DNA of 62,141 nucleotides from CABMGU01 sp964508495 (GCA_964508495.1 CAZDUA010000031.1:1-62141), one strand, 5' to 3'. Shown: positions 47,822 through 56,218, numbered from the stretch's first letter. Notes: generated by a model from the letters alone, not told the origin. Translations and numbers: made by a program.

Positions 47822-49699
47822 TTATGGGTTCTTGAAATAACCGTTCCAGTCTATTCCGGAACCGTCTTTTGGCGTTCTTTTGCTGTAAGCGTAAGCTCCT
47901 AGTGCTCCTAGTAATCCTAGTGCGAGTAGTAATGCTATCCATTTGATCGTGCTGCCTAAGTCGAAGATTCCTGTTGCTTTTGGCGTTAGTGCTGATCTTG
48001 GTTCTTCTGCGGGGAGTGGTTCGTATGGTGCAGGTGTTGGGGATGTTTGTTCTGACGAGCTTGGTTCTGTTTGTTGGTTGCTATTGCTCGTGTCTGTTTG
48101 TGGTGGCTCGTCTGGTTTTACGTATCCTGATTGTCCGTTCCAGTCTGAATCCCATCCGTTGCTGCTGGAACTGCTAGTGTCGTATGTTGAGCCTAAGCTT
48201 GTTACTGTTAGTGTTTTTGTTGCTGTGTAAACGTGTCCTGCTTCTAAGTATTCTACTGTGATTAGGTATGTTCCTGCGCTTGGTGCTGTGAATGTTGTGC
48301 TGTAATCATTGCCTGCTAGGCTTTCTGTGAAGTCTCCGCTTGGCGTCTTGACTTCTACTGTTGTTGATGTGACGTTTCCTTCTGGTGTTAGTGTTCCAGA
48401 TGCTGTTACACTGGCTCCAGGGTTTACTGAGCTTGATGATAGGTCTAGTGTTATTTGGTGGTTTGGTACTATTGTGATGGTTTGTGTCTTTATTGTTTCG
48501 TGTCCTGCTGCGTCTTTTGCTTTGATTTCTAGTGTCTTGCTTCCTAGTGTTGTTGAGCTGAGTGTTCCTTTGTAATCATCTCCTGTTTGTGTCAGCGTTA
48601 CTGTGCTTCCGTCGTATGTTGCTTCTACTGTTCCTACTGCTATCGTGTCTACTACTTTTGCTGTTATTTCTACTGATTGTGTTCTTGGTAGTGTTGTTGG
48701 TGCTGTTAGTGTGACTATTGGTGGTGCAGTGTCGAGTTGTATTGCTTGTGCGTGTGTCGCGCTTAGTCCTACTCCGTCTTGGCAGGTGACGCTCCACGTG
48801 TAGCTTCCTTCTGTGAAGTTGCTTAGGTCTTTTGTGATTGTTGTTTCTGTTGCGTTTGGCGCGCTTACGGTTGCTAATACTGTGCTGTCTAGTGCCACGT
48901 CACATGATAATGTTGTTGCTATGTTGTCTGATGCTGTGAACTTGAATGTGGTTGTTTCTGTTGCGTATGTTGTTGGCGAGATTATGCTTGCTGTTGGCGC
49001 TGTGCCGTCGAATAGCAGTTCTCCTGATGTGTTTGATGTTTCTCCCGGCGTATTTGTTGCTTTTACCGTGTAGCATGCTTTTTCTCCTTCGTCAAATCCT
49101 GTGAAATTTGCTACTCCGTTGTACGTGTCTCCGCTTTTGACTAGTATTGTTGTTATGTCTGGTCCGCCGGCGCAGTCGTTCCACGTGTACGTTACGCTTT
49201 CTACTGCTGTTTGTGCGTCTGTTGCGTTTACGCTTATTGCTTGCATTGGGTTGTTTGCTTTTGCGTAGGCTGATGGTTTTACGTTTGTTATTGTTGGAGG
49301 TGTTGCGTCATTTAGTATTGTAAGTGTGACTGTGCTTGATGTTCCGTCTAGTTTTATTGTTAGCGTGTGTGCTGTGTCGTTTGTTACTGTTGGAGCTTCT
49401 ACTTCGAACTCAAATACTGCGCTTTTGACGTTTGTTTCTATGCTTCCATCTTTCCATTCTGCTGAGTCTGCATCTTGTGTTTTTGTCCAGCCAGAATATA
49501 TTTTTGCATCTGTTATTGTTATTGTTGGAGAATTGACTGTTACTTCTTCTATCACTGAGCTTCCTTGGTAGTTGTTTACGTTGAGTTCTTCCCAGACTGT
49601 TGTTGTTTCGTAGATAGAATTCGGTGTTAGTGTTATGCTTGCTGCCTGTACTATAGTGGCAACCATTATGACTGCAAATAGTAATGCTGGCGTTCTCAC
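47822..49699 (-). CDS. 625-residue Ig-like surface protein
   Basis: Start is a GTG at 49699 after a GAGGG; no ATG fits. Signal peptide (ALLFAVIMVATIVQAA), four or more Ig-like beta repeats (about 30-460), a Ser/Thr/Pro-rich region (about 465-580, NGQSGYVKPDEPPQT) likely glycosylated, and one membrane helix (about 588-610) with a short tail. It is a predicted cell-surface protein anchored in the membrane. A TATA (ACTTTTATATAC on the minus strand, about 49734-49745) precedes it. Confidence 0.8.
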   Translation of the reverse strand: MRTPALLFAVIMVATIVQAASITLTPNSIYETTTVWEELNVNNYQGSSVIEEVTVNSPTITITDAKIYSGWTKTQDADSAEWKDGSIETNVKSAVFEFEVEAPTVTNDTAHTLTIKLDGTSSTVTLTILNDATPPTITNVKPSAYAKANNPMQAISVNATDAQTAVESVTYTWNDCAGGPDITTILVKSGDTYNGVANFTGFDEGEKACYTVKATNTPGETSNTSGELLFDGTAPTASIISPTTYATETTTFKFTASDNIATTLSCDVALDSTVLATVSAPNATETTITKDLSNFTEGSYTWSVTCQDGVGLSATHAQAIQLDTAPPIVTLTAPTTLPRTQSVEITAKVVDTIAVGTVEATYDGSTVTLTQTGDDYKGTLSSTTLGSKTLEIKAKDAAGHETIKTQTITIVPNHQITLDLSSSSVNPGASVTASGTLTPEGNVTSTTVEVKTPSGDFTESLAGNDYSTTFTAPSAGTYLITVEYLEAGHVYTATKTLTVTSLGSTYDTSSSSSNGWDSDWNGQSGYVKPDEPPQTDTSNSNQQTEPSSSEQTSPTPAPYEPLPAEEPRSALTPKATGIFDLGSTIKWIALLLALGLLGALGAYAYSKRTPKDGSGIDWNGYFKNP

Positions 49700-49847
49700 T
49701 CTTTTTCCCTCGATGCATGTTTATGAAAAGGAAGTATATAAAAGTTACTCTTTTGTATACTGGAATACTCTTTATCGGCTGTTTCACTCTGTTGTGACAA
49801 TGAATGTTTTTAATCCATTAAAGCATTGACTACACGGGGGTAATTAT

Positions 49848-50288
49848 ATGATTAAAGGGGGGATTATAGCCATTGTTTTCTTCTTATTAGGTTTCTCGCT
49901 GAACGTGCCTCTCCCTGTCGAGCAGCGTTCTGCCACGAGCGATGTTATCGTGGAGAGCACGCAGCGGATTCCATTTGACGCTTTCAAGGTTTATCCTGAT
50001 GAGGTTAAGATCGAGTATGCTGGCTTGAGTTATGCCAAGGTTACTTCTGATTCAATGGCTCCATTGCTCACTCATGATAGTGTTGTGTTTGAGAAAGCTC
50101 CTGATGAAATTCATGTTGGCGACATTATTTCTTTTTACGAGCCTTCTGTCGATACTATCGTCTTGCATTCTGTTATTGGTATTGTTGACGGCAAGTATCA
50201 GACTAAGGGTTATGCCAATCCTGAAGTTGACCCGTGGCTTGTCAGTCCTGAGAATGTTAAAGGAGTAATGGTTGGGACGTTTAGGTGA
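49848..50288 (+). CDS. Signal peptidase I-like serine protease
   Basis: 146 residues. One N-terminal membrane helix (about 4-20) is followed by the S26 domain with the nucleophile Ser69 in TSDSMAP and VLHSVIG (about 105-111, His107) and KGYANPEVD (about 120-128), which resembles the archaeal Ser-His-Asp arrangement instead of the bacterial Ser-Lys. Predicted to cut signal peptides. The usual GDN motif is GYANPEVD here, and the HR of many members is HS, so it could be a divergent copy. Confidence 0.8.
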   Translation: MIKGGIIAIVFFLLGFSLNVPLPVEQRSATSDVIVESTQRIPFDAFKVYPDEVKIEYAGLSYAKVTSDSMAPLLTHDSVVFEKAPDEIHVGDIISFYEPSVDTIVLHSVIGIVDGKYQTKGYANPEVDPWLVSPENVKGVMVGTFR

Positions 50289-50548
50289 AAAAGTACGTTC
50301 GCAAGTGGGCTAAGTTTGAGAGTGGGAAGCTTGGCGGTTGGCATAAGACGCTTTCTCAGTCTAATCGTCGCAATATTCTTGAAAAGCTTGTGAAGCGCGA
50401 TGGTTATGCTACTGTTATCAGGCGTCTTCTTCAGTTAAGAAACGTTACTAAAGACCAGGAGACTGTTCTGAAAGCTTCTGCTGACATGTTATACTTGCGC
50501 AAGAAGTTCAAGGTCAGGCCTGTTTCTCATAAGGGCAGGATGTGTTAG
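50285..50548 (+). CDS. 87-residue basic protein, function unknown
   Basis: Start GTG overlaps the signal peptidase stop (GTGA). The protein is helical and basic (KKYVRKWAKFESGKLGGWHK, RNILEKLVKRDGYATVIRRL). I recognise no named family; similarity to small virus- or DUF-like basic proteins is only an impression. It ends 4 bases inside the pilin-like gene on the other strand. Confidence 0.5.
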   Translation: MKKYVRKWAKFESGKLGGWHKTLSQSNRRNILEKLVKRDGYATVIRRLLQLRNVTKDQETVLKASADMLYLRKKFKVRPVSHKGRMC

Positions 50549-51180
50549 ACTATTTTTACCGTTACTTGATAGATTTTTCCTGTGTAGAATGCTTGTGAGT
50601 TTGTTTGGTATTGTCCTATGTCGCATGGTGATGGTGGTTGTCCGTTGACGTCTAGCATTGTGTCATAAACGCATACGTTGAATATGTAGTCTCCTACTGT
50701 TGCTGGCCTGTTTGGCGCCACGTTCAGGTCTGCTTTTATCAGGAATGGTATTACTTTTTGTTCATTTTTCTTAACATTGCCGATGTTTGTTGTTGCGAAT
50801 GCTCCGAGCCAGTGATCATTCATGTATTGTCTTTCATATTCTATCTGCGTGCCGTCTGGTTTGTAAGCGTCTGAGAAGCTTATTGCTATGCTGAATGGTT
50901 TTTCTTGCGCGATGTTTCTAACGCCTATTCCGAAGTTTGTTATTGTTCCTCTTTTTGCTTGCTGTACTGCGATTGGTATTGCGACTAGTTGGTTTCCTGT
51001 TTTTAGTGCGCCGATTATTTGTTCTTGTGTTTGCCTGTCTATTTCTGCTTTGAGTTGTTCTGCTGAAGCGAACCATTTGAAGACAAAGTATAATGACATT
51101 GAGAAGATAAGGACTGATATTATTATGATCACTATCATTCCTACACTCATTTCGAATGCGCGCTTGTTTGAGAACATCAT
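50545..51180 (-). CDS. Pilin-like protein (copy B)
   Basis: 211 residues. The N-terminal NKRAFEMSVG followed by a long hydrophobic helix (about 13-38) resembles the cleavage region and helix of archaeal type IV pilins. The rest is an extracellular beta-rich domain with a Cys pair. The relation to the first pilin-like gene of the operon (52821-53474) is visible in the shared N-K-R/K-A...E-M/L-S motif. It overlaps the lipoprotein gene by 4 bases. Confidence 0.65.
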   Translation of the reverse strand: MMFSNKRAFEMSVGMIVIIIISVLIFSMSLYFVFKWFASAEQLKAEIDRQTQEQIIGALKTGNQLVAIPIAVQQAKRGTITNFGIGVRNIAQEKPFSIAISFSDAYKPDGTQIEYERQYMNDHWLGAFATTNIGNVKKNEQKVIPFLIKADLNVAPNRPATVGDYIFNVCVYDTMLDVNGQPPSPCDIGQYQTNSQAFYTGKIYQVTVKIV

Positions 51181-52559
51181 CCTGGTTTTATTAGTGTGAC
51201 TTTTCCTAGTGATTTTTCGAACTTGCCTGTTTTGTCTTTGCCGTCTTGTACGTATTTGTACCAGACTGCCAGTGTTAAGGTGTGGTCTTCTTCTGGCTCG
51301 CTGATGCTTGGGAGTGTTATCGTTACTGCTGTCGGCTCTTCTTTTATTTCTTGGTTGACTTCTTGTTCTGCTATTTGTTGTCCTGATTCTAGCAATCGTA
51401 TTGTTTCTATTGTGACTGTTGTTACTGTTGGGTCTTTTTTGTAGACTTTGAAGTCTAGTTCAAATTTGTCTTTGCTGACGTCTAATGGGTTGTTGTACTT
51501 GTAGTTGTTGTGTAATTGCACTGGCCCCAGGCTTCTATCATCGAATAGCGCGTTTGGCTGTATGTTTGCTCCTGCTTTTAGTTGTGTTGAGCATTGGTTC
51601 ATCTTGCAGGTGTAGTCTAGGAAGTTTCCTGCGCTTCCTGAGCATATTCCGCAGTCTTGCGCGCATGTGCATTTGTTTTCCGCTCCATCGCACTTGTAGT
51701 TTCCGCAGGTTCCGGGTATTGATTCGTGTTTGCAGAAGAATCTTGTTTGTGGCCCGCAAGTGTCTCGTGTTCCTGCGTTTTTGTCATCACAGCTTGCAGG
51801 GCAGGGTTGTTCTGCGCTTGGTTTTACAAAAATGAATTTTTCTTTGTATCTGTTTTGCAGTGTTCCTTGTCTTACTGTTTTCTTTCCTGCCTGCACTACT
51901 GCGTATTCGTAGTTTATCTTTAGTGCTAGATTGCTAAGTTCGCCTTCAAGGTCGGTTGTTATGAAATCTAAGATTAGTTCTTCTGATACTGTGCTTCCCA
52001 CCGTCCACACATATTTGTCGGTGTCTTGTCTTGTGAGCGTGATTGTTCTTCCGTCTTTTGTTGTTCCAGTAATTTCAGCATTCAAAATATGGTGGTCTCT
52101 GTTTAGTGGTCCTTGTTGTGATAGTGTTAGTATTACGTTGAACGTGTCTTTTTTCAGATTGAATGGCTGGCTGTATAGTGTGTCAAACTTGAACTTGTCG
52201 CCTGATTGGCTTTGTTCTGCTGAGCTTGCTATTGGTTTTGCTTTTCCGCCTTCTATGTCTTCTATGCACGTGTTCTGTATGCATTGTTGCACTAAGTATT
52301 GGCTGTTTACGACTTTTCCAACACATGGCGGCTTGCAGTCCAATGGGCACGTGCACCTGTTTTCTCCTTGTTCGCATTGTTCATTTCCGCACTGGTCTGG
52401 TACTGGGGCGTATGAGCATTTTTTGTCTGTGCACGTTGGCGTGAACGCGTTTGCGGGTTTGCCTTTGCAGTCTTCTGCTTTTTTGCATTCTCCGCCGCAT
52501 GATGCTAGAAGTAACAGTAATGATATACAAACTATCAGTACTAATCTATGACACCTCAT
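51177..52559 (-). CDS. Cys-rich predicted lipoprotein
   Basis: 460 residues. Signal with lipobox LLASC (Cys21) and then two Cys-knot-like repeats of the CGNxxCxxGENxCTCPxDC type (about 54-79 and 290-318) separated by beta-sandwich domains. The repeats suggest disulfide-stabilised binding modules. It is the third gene of the pilin-like operon and a TATA-like ATATTTATAAAGCC is about 25 bases upstream (leaderless start at the ATG), so it may also be transcribed separately. Confidence 0.7.
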   Translation of the reverse strand: MRCHRLVLIVCISLLLLLASCGGECKKAEDCKGKPANAFTPTCTDKKCSYAPVPDQCGNEQCEQGENRCTCPLDCKPPCVGKVVNSQYLVQQCIQNTCIEDIEGGKAKPIASSAEQSQSGDKFKFDTLYSQPFNLKKDTFNVILTLSQQGPLNRDHHILNAEITGTTKDGRTITLTRQDTDKYVWTVGSTVSEELILDFITTDLEGELSNLALKINYEYAVVQAGKKTVRQGTLQNRYKEKFIFVKPSAEQPCPASCDDKNAGTRDTCGPQTRFFCKHESIPGTCGNYKCDGAENKCTCAQDCGICSGSAGNFLDYTCKMNQCSTQLKAGANIQPNALFDDRSLGPVQLHNNYKYNNPLDVSKDKFELDFKVYKKDPTVTTVTIETIRLLESGQQIAEQEVNQEIKEEPTAVTITLPSISEPEEDHTLTLAVWYKYVQDGKDKTGKFEKSLGKVTLIKPG

Positions 52560-52599
52560 TTTTAGAAGTATTCTGGTTGTTGGCTTTATAAATATTTTC

Positions 52600-52815
52600 T
52601 TATCTGATTTGTTCGAATTCTCTTACTATTATCCAGCCGAATGCTAGCATGATTAGTGCTCCTGCTAGGATGTACCAGAATCCGTCAGTATAATCTACTG
52701 CTATGCTTCTGTACAGTCCCCAGCCCATTAGAGCCGTGCCTACCCATAGGAATTTGTCGAGTACTAGCCTCATTATTTCGAATTCTTCGTGTCCTGCTAA
52801 GCGTCGTTTTGCCAT
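52600..52815 (-). CDS. 71-residue two-helix membrane protein
   Basis: Hydrophobic segments at about 21-36 and 43-63, with a basic N-terminal end (MAKRRLAGHEEFE). No family recognised. It lies 5 bases after the first pilin-like gene, and its position fits a small pilus-associated membrane protein. This role is inference. Confidence 0.6.
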   Translation of the reverse strand: MAKRRLAGHEEFEIMRLVLDKFLWVGTALMGWGLYRSIAVDYTDGFWYILAGALIMLAFGWIIVREFEQIR

Positions 52816-52820
52816 TTTTT

Positions 52821-53474
52821 TTACACCACGTTCAAAATGAATGTTTTGCTCGCGTAGATTGCGTTCTTTGCTTCGCCGAAGTCTGTTCCTGCGTCTGCGC
52901 AGGCTTTGTCTTCTGGGTGCTTGTATACGTTGATTTCCATTTGGTATGAGTCTGGTGCTATTCCTCTGACGAGCATTGCCGCATCATAGACGTCTCCTTG
53001 GTAGTCTTGCAAGTCAAACTGTCCGAGTATGCTTTTGAACCAATTTCTATTGCCTATTACTGGCTGCCAGCTGTTTTCAGAATCGTATCCGCCTATTGCT
53101 ATTGGTCCTGCTATATCTTTTGAGCATTGTGCTTCTGGCGTGAATGGCTTTATGCATTTGACTTCCACTAAGAAGCAAACCCTTCCTTTTCCTTCTTGGT
53201 TGGCTCCGGTATTTCTTACTCCTATCACTACTCCTTGTGGTTTTCCTACTGATACTTGTTCTGGTACTGTGAAGACTAGTAATTCTCCGCCTGTTCTTAC
53301 TTGTTCTTTTAGTTGTTCTTTGATGTTGGAGAGTTCTTTTTCGACTAATTGTGTGCCGGCTCCAAATTGTTTTTTGATGAATCCTATTCCAAGGCCGAGA
53401 ACTGTTATTGCGATGATGAGAACGACGATTGCCGTAATTGATAGCTCTAGAGCTGCCTTTTTGTTAAATCTCAT
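52821..53474 (-). CDS. Pilin-like protein (copy A), first gene of operon
   Basis: 217 residues. The N-terminal NKKAALELSITAIVVLIIA is a pilin-type cleavage region plus hydrophobic helix (about 10-32). The rest is extracytoplasmic, with several Cys. It has a GAGGTG ribosome-binding site 8 bases before the ATG. The 5' leader contains the duplicated sequence and pyrimidine tract described at 53484-53550. Confidence 0.65.
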   Translation of the reverse strand: MRFNKKAALELSITAIVVLIIAITVLGLGIGFIKKQFGAGTQLVEKELSNIKEQLKEQVRTGGELLVFTVPEQVSVGKPQGVVIGVRNTGANQEGKGRVCFLVEVKCIKPFTPEAQCSKDIAGPIAIGGYDSENSWQPVIGNRNWFKSILGQFDLQDYQGDVYDAAMLVRGIAPDSYQMEINVYKHPEDKACADAGTDFGEAKNAIYASKTFILNVV

Positions 53475-53483
53475 TACTACGCA

Positions 53484-53550
53484 CCTCTTTTTTGACTAGG
53501 GAAAAAAAGAGACCCGACGAACGTGTTCGGCGATGCCTCTTTTTTACTAA
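53484..53550 (-). promoter_or_regulatory. 5' leader of the pilin-like operon with competing base-pair options
   Basis: In the minus-strand transcript, TAGTAAAAAAGAGG (53549-53536) and TAGTCAAAAAAGAGG (53498-53484) are near copies; the second contains the ribosome-binding site of the pilin-like gene. Between them lies GTCTCTTTTTTT (53513-53502). Its CTCTTTTTT core can pair over 9 bases with either copy (with additional wobble pairs), so pairing with the first leaves the ribosome-binding site free and pairing with the second would cover it. A CCGAACACGTTCG inner hairpin lies between. This is a candidate sequestration switch; it has not been shown. Confidence 0.5.
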
Positions 53551-53570
53551 GAAGGTGATAACGATTATTT

Positions 53571-53580
53571 GTTTATAAAG
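53571..53580 (-). promoter_or_regulatory. TATA box of the pilin-like operon
   Basis: Minus-strand CTTTATAAAC, about 100 bases upstream of the ATG at 53474, giving a leader of about 75 bases that includes the structure above. Confidence 0.5.
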
Positions 53581-53595
53581 GTTACTATTGGAGAA

Positions 53596-53934
53596 TTATC
53601 TAGCTTCTTCTAGCACTGGCGTGCTTTCGGAAGCTTTAACGTATTTTGTTTGTTTTTCATAGACTGCGATTCTGTGTGTGCCGTTGTCTCCTGTGCTGTC
53701 GTAGATTGCAACGAATTTTTCTGGGATTATGTATTTTTGTACATCTGCTGGTTTTGCGTCTATGAGTCCTGTTTCATAGTCTGACGAGTCAACGCACATC
53801 GAGCCGTCTGGTGTTAAGTAGAAGTGTGCTACTGCGATTTGATCAAGTAGTCTCGGCGATATATCTTTAGAAAATATTTTGGCTAGTTCGCCCAAATCCT
53901 CTTTTTTTAATTCTGGTCTGTCTAAAACTGGCAT
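53596..53934 (-). CDS. Uncharacterised 112-residue protein
   Basis: Small soluble acidic protein with no recognised family; helical start (ELKKEDLGELAKIFSKDI) and a probable beta-rich second half (KFVAIYDSTGDNGTHRIAVY). An ATTTAAATATAAG promoter element (minus strand, about 53967-53979) is upstream. It lies between the pilin-like operon and a secreted-protein gene. Confidence 0.5.
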   Translation of the reverse strand: MPVLDRPELKKEDLGELAKIFSKDISPRLLDQIAVAHFYLTPDGSMCVDSSDYETGLIDAKPADVQKYIIPEKFVAIYDSTGDNGTHRIAVYEKQTKYVKASESTPVLEEAR

Positions 53935-53988
53935 ATTTCACTCACTTGTTCGTTATTGTTGTAATCTTATATTTAAATGTTTTCCCTT

Positions 53989-54038
53989 ATTAGCAAAAGA
54001 CACAAATTCTAGGACAAGGTGTAATGTCTTTTGCTAAT
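53989..54038. repeat. Perfect 14-bp inverted repeat (hairpin 2)
   Basis: ATTAGCAAAAGACA (53989-54002) and its exact reverse complement (54025-54038) flank a 22-base loop. In the minus-strand transcript it forms the second of two adjacent hairpins downstream of the gene ending at 54081. It may act as a terminator or a stable structured RNA. Confidence 0.6.
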
Positions 54039-54039
54039 C

Positions 54040-54080
54040 AGAAAACGACAACTACTGTCCATGTATTTTTGTCGTTTTCT
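54040..54080. repeat. Perfect 12-bp inverted repeat (hairpin 1)
   Basis: AGAAAACGACAA (54040-54051) and TTGTCGTTTTCT (54069-54080) flank a 17-base loop. It begins directly after the stop codon of the gene at 54081-54707 (minus strand) and 1 base from hairpin 2. A terminator function is plausible because of position, but two such long perfect stems in tandem are unusual for archaea. Confidence 0.6.
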
Positions 54081-54707
54081 TTATACTGGCCGGAATCCTG
54101 TGATTCCCGCAATTCTTATTCCGGTGATTGGGTGTGATCTGCATTCGCAGATTGCTTCTCTGTTTCTTGTGATGAACGTGCAGTCTACTGATGGTGTTGA
54201 GAATGAGCCATGGTTGACTATGAAGTTTCCTTGCGATGTTCCGTACAAGTTCATTGAGAAATACGTTGTTCTTCCTTCCTTGGGAACTCGAACGATCGCT
54301 TCAGAATTTATGCTGATGAAGCTGTCTGTTGGTCCGTCTCCTATTATTTCGCTTCCTTTCGCCATGTCTACTGTTCCGTATTTTTCTGTTCTGTCCACTA
54401 CAAAGTTCAAAGTTGCAATTCTGTCATCTCCTGTCGTGCCATAGCCTGCAGTGGTATCAAGCGAGGTAAAAGCGATGTTGGCGTATAGTTCTTGTGCGAC
54501 GTCTCCGCATTTTCCGTCTGGAAAATCAATGCCGTTTATGCCAAAGAAGCTTATTATTATGTTGTGGAGTTCTACGGCGTAAGCGTTGTCTGTTTCTTCT
54601 GTTATTGCCGCTCCTGTTGGCGTGCTGTTTTCAGGCATTTCTATTTGTAATAGTGTAAAGAATGCTACTAATCCTGCTGCCACATAGATTATCCAGTGAA
54701 ATTTCAT
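54081..54707 (-). CDS. Predicted membrane-anchored extracytoplasmic protein
   Basis: 208 residues with a single N-terminal helix (about 5-22) and a beta-rich remainder. Cys residues in CECRSH and CGDV suggest disulfides. No family recognised. A TATA (minus strand ACTTTTATATAC, 54740-54750) precedes it by about 35 bases. It shares orientation with, but is separated by the hairpin pair from, the next gene. Confidence 0.55.
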   Translation of the reverse strand: MKFHWIIYVAAGLVAFFTLLQIEMPENSTPTGAAITEETDNAYAVELHNIIISFFGINGIDFPDGKCGDVAQELYANIAFTSLDTTAGYGTTGDDRIATLNFVVDRTEKYGTVDMAKGSEIIGDGPTDSFISINSEAIVRVPKEGRTTYFSMNLYGTSQGNFIVNHGSFSTPSVDCTFITRNREAICECRSHPITGIRIAGITGFRPV

Positions 54708-54738
54708 TTCATCTCTTTTTGATTAAATCTATTTGTAT

Positions 54739-54772
54739 TGTATATAAAAGTAGCGAATAGCTATTATATAAT
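54739..54772. promoter_or_regulatory. Divergent TATA boxes
   Basis: ATATAAAAGT (54741-54751) reads as a minus-strand TATA for the gene at 54707, and CTATTATATAATGG (54761-54774) on the plus strand precedes the nuclease ATG at 54791 by about 20 bases, giving a leaderless transcript. Confidence 0.5.
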
Positions 54773-54790
54773 GGAAGTTCTTGTAATTGT

Positions 54791-56218
54791 ATGGACCTTT
54801 TTGAGAAGTGTTTGGCCGGAGGCCATCGTTCTAAGTTTACGATTACTGGCCAGACTGTTTTGAAATATAATATTAGTCCTTTTCTTGTTTGGTGTAATGC
54901 TTTTGCTCCTCCAGAGGAGAGGGAGCCTGAAAGCAAGTACATGCATTTGTTGTTCGAGCGTGGTATTGATCATGAGAAAGCCGTGCGCGCTTCTCTCTAC
55001 AAGGATGCTGTTCAAATTCCCATCGTTTCGTTTGAGACTGGTTTCCAGCAGGTCTTGGAGGAGTGCAAGAAAGGCGTTCGTGTTTTGACTAGCGCTCCAA
55101 TTTTTTATTTGCAGGAAGATGTATATGGTATTACTGATGTTTTGGAGAAAAGTAATTCTCATGCAAGTGTTTTTGGAAGTCATCATTATGTTGTGAAGGA
55201 GATTAAGAGTGCGAAGCACATTAAGCACGAGTACATTATGCAGACTGCTTTCTATAATTATGTTCTTGGCAAGATTCAGGGTTTTACTCCGCCCAAATTC
55301 TATTTGATAAATAGAGAGCAGAAGGAGTTTGAGTATTCTTTTGAGAATTATGAGGAGGAATTGAAATTAACTTTGGCTGACATTAAGGAAATTTTTAATG
55401 GCAAGAAGGTTTCTCCTACCGCTAAGTCTTGTAAGTGGCCTTGGGGGGCGTATTGCAACAGGCAGGCGATTGAGGCTAACGATGTTTCTATTATTCCTAG
55501 TGTTGGTCCTGCTTTGAAGAGCCAGTTGAATTCTGTTGGCATTATGACTATTCAACAGCTTGCTTCCCAGCCTGTTAATCTTGATATTACTGAGAATACT
55601 TTGAAGAAAATAAAATTGTACGCGCAGGCGTGGGTTGATAAAAAGCCGATTGTTTTGTCAAAACCGAAGTTGCTTAAATCTGAAGTCGAACTTTTCTTGG
55701 ATTTTGAGGGCACTGATGAGTTGCAAACTGAGGAAGGCTTGGTTAAGGTTGATTATTTGATTGGCTTGTTGATTAAGGACGATTCCGGCGCTCATTTCAG
55801 GCCTTTTGTTGCTGAGAATTTGGCTGATGAGGGCAGGATGTTGCACGAATTCTTGGCTTATATGAAAAAATTTCCTGACGCGCCTATTTATCATTATGGT
55901 CCTTATGAGAAAACGCATTTTCGTGCTTTGAGTGAGAAGTACAAGGTTGACTTGTCGGATATTTTGAAGAGAATGGTTGATGTTTTATCATTGGTTAAGA
56001 AGAATGTTATTTTTCCTACTTTGACGATGTCTTTGAAGGAGATTTCTAAGTTTTTGGGCTTCAGGTACAGGGGTATGGCTGACGCGCAGGAAAGTATTGT
56101 TTTGTACTTGCAGTTTTTGGAAACTAAAGAAAGGGAGTTGTTGCAGCGTATTCTTGATTATAATGAGGACGACGTAAGGGCGACAATGATAATCAAGGAT
56201 TATATTTCTAATCTTTGA
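54791..56218 (+). CDS. RecB-like/YprB-type nuclease, TM0106 family
   Basis: 475 residues. The N-terminal half is a Cas4/RecB-like PD-(D/E)xK nuclease (GITDVLE and KEIKSAKH, about 112-135; a CKWPWGAYC zinc or Fe-S-like Cys pair near 216-224). A helix-hairpin-helix segment (IPSVGPALKSQL, about 236-247) and a C-terminal DEDD RNase H-like exonuclease (FLDFEG, about 301-306; YHYGPYEKTH; YNEDDVRAT near 457-465) follow. This is the common archaeal/bacterial COG2251 architecture, a presumed DNA processing nuclease. The last 11 bases overlap the cyclase gene. Confidence 0.88.
   Translation: MDLFEKCLAGGHRSKFTITGQTVLKYNISPFLVWCNAFAPPEEREPESKYMHLLFERGIDHEKAVRASLYKDAVQIPIVSFETGFQQVLEECKKGVRVLTSAPIFYLQEDVYGITDVLEKSNSHASVFGSHHYVVKEIKSAKHIKHEYIMQTAFYNYVLGKIQGFTPPKFYLINREQKEFEYSFENYEEELKLTLADIKEIFNGKKVSPTAKSCKWPWGAYCNRQAIEANDVSIIPSVGPALKSQLNSVGIMTIQQLASQPVNLDITENTLKKIKLYAQAWVDKKPIVLSKPKLLKSEVELFLDFEGTDELQTEEGLVKVDYLIGLLIKDDSGAHFRPFVAENLADEGRMLHEFLAYMKKFPDAPIYHYGPYEKTHFRALSEKYKVDLSDILKRMVDVLSLVKKNVIFPTLTMSLKEISKFLGFRYRGMADAQESIVLYLQFLETKERELLQRILDYNEDDVRATMIIKDYISNL

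Noticed and set aside
53501..53513. Pyrimidine run as a simple intrinsic terminator
   Set aside because: It lies inside the leader between the promoter and the pilin-like gene, so plain termination would silence the operon; a regulatory reading is kept instead.
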